Assembly (NCBI GenBank): GCA_938003875.1
Contig: CALKWO010000195.1
Coordinates: 1 to 5,094, forward strand
Reading direction: 5' to 3'
From: an uncultured bacterium
GTDB taxonomy: Bacteria; Planctomycetota; Uabimicrobiia; Uabimicrobiales; JABWCH01
DNA length: 5,094 bases
The translations under genes were made by a program, and so were the position numbers. Positions 5,087 to 5,094 of this stretch are shown here, one piece after another (position 1 is the stretch's first letter; each line of letters begins with the position of its first letter). The notes below the pieces were generated by a model. It worked only from the letters and a program-made list of their open reading frames with translations, was not told the DNA's origin and ran no database searches.

Positions 5087-5094
5087 GAATAATT
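5085..5094 (+). CDS. Start of a gene running off the window, possibly a transposase
   Basis: Only ATG AAT AAT (Met-Asn-Asn) and one further base are present, after a strong AAGGAGG at 5073-5079. Promoter, ribosome binding site and masking hairpin are all in place. Many IS200/IS605 TnpA proteins begin MNNY and have a hairpin at the left end that hides the ribosome binding site, so that family is a reasonable guess. The product itself cannot be identified from three codons. Confidence 0.45.

Noticed and set aside
1..5094. CRISPR array, tRNA or rRNA
   Set aside because: No regularly spaced identical repeats, cloverleaf-like sequence or conserved rRNA segments were seen.

Overview
The window is AT-rich bacterial DNA (roughly one third G+C by eye) from an accessory, mobile-element-rich region. 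All recognisable genes lie on the + strand, with Shine-Dalgarno sites and some sigma70-like promoters. The host cannot be named. A single GCGATCGC at 732-739 and an ISAzo13-type transposase would fit a cyanobacterium, but both are weak evidence.

Left (1-1431): a frameshifted remnant (93-330) of the C-terminal part of a gene lies just upstream of an intact relative (375-1319). The intact gene encodes a 314-residue protein with an N-terminal TIR-type domain (Trp70, Glu74) and an unassigned C-terminal domain. The locus once held tandem paralogues, as is common for TIR-based antiphage genes. A long-stem inverted repeat follows the gene (1354-1411).

Centre (1432-3203): this is the most interesting part. 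Two 26-bp inverted repeats with one mismatch bound a 1772-bp segment. Each contains AAAAACG-AC-CGTTTTT, near-palindromic arms around an asymmetric dinucleotide, which is how Hin/Gin-type crossover sites are built. Inside lie a Hin/Pin-type serine DNA invertase (1599-2198) and a 279-residue protein (2320-3159). The latter has an N-terminal domain resembling DUF3427, a charged helical middle, and an Asp/Tyr tail encoded by a 27-bp tandem repeat. The layout predicts a segment that inverts itself and carries its cargo with it.

Right (3204-5094): about 1 kb has no convincing gene. It holds a 230-bp MITE-like element with 24-bp terminal inverted repeats (3333-3562), a second inverted-repeat pair (3612-3750), and a 39-codon ORF (4065-4184). 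Next comes an ISAzo13-type transposase cut off after its first catalytic Asp (4258-5031), then the start of another gene (5085 onward) leaving the window. Both of these starts lie in an 11-bp inverted repeat. Its left arm overlaps a -10 element and its right arm covers the ribosome binding site or start codon, a layout used by insertion sequences to silence read-through transcripts.
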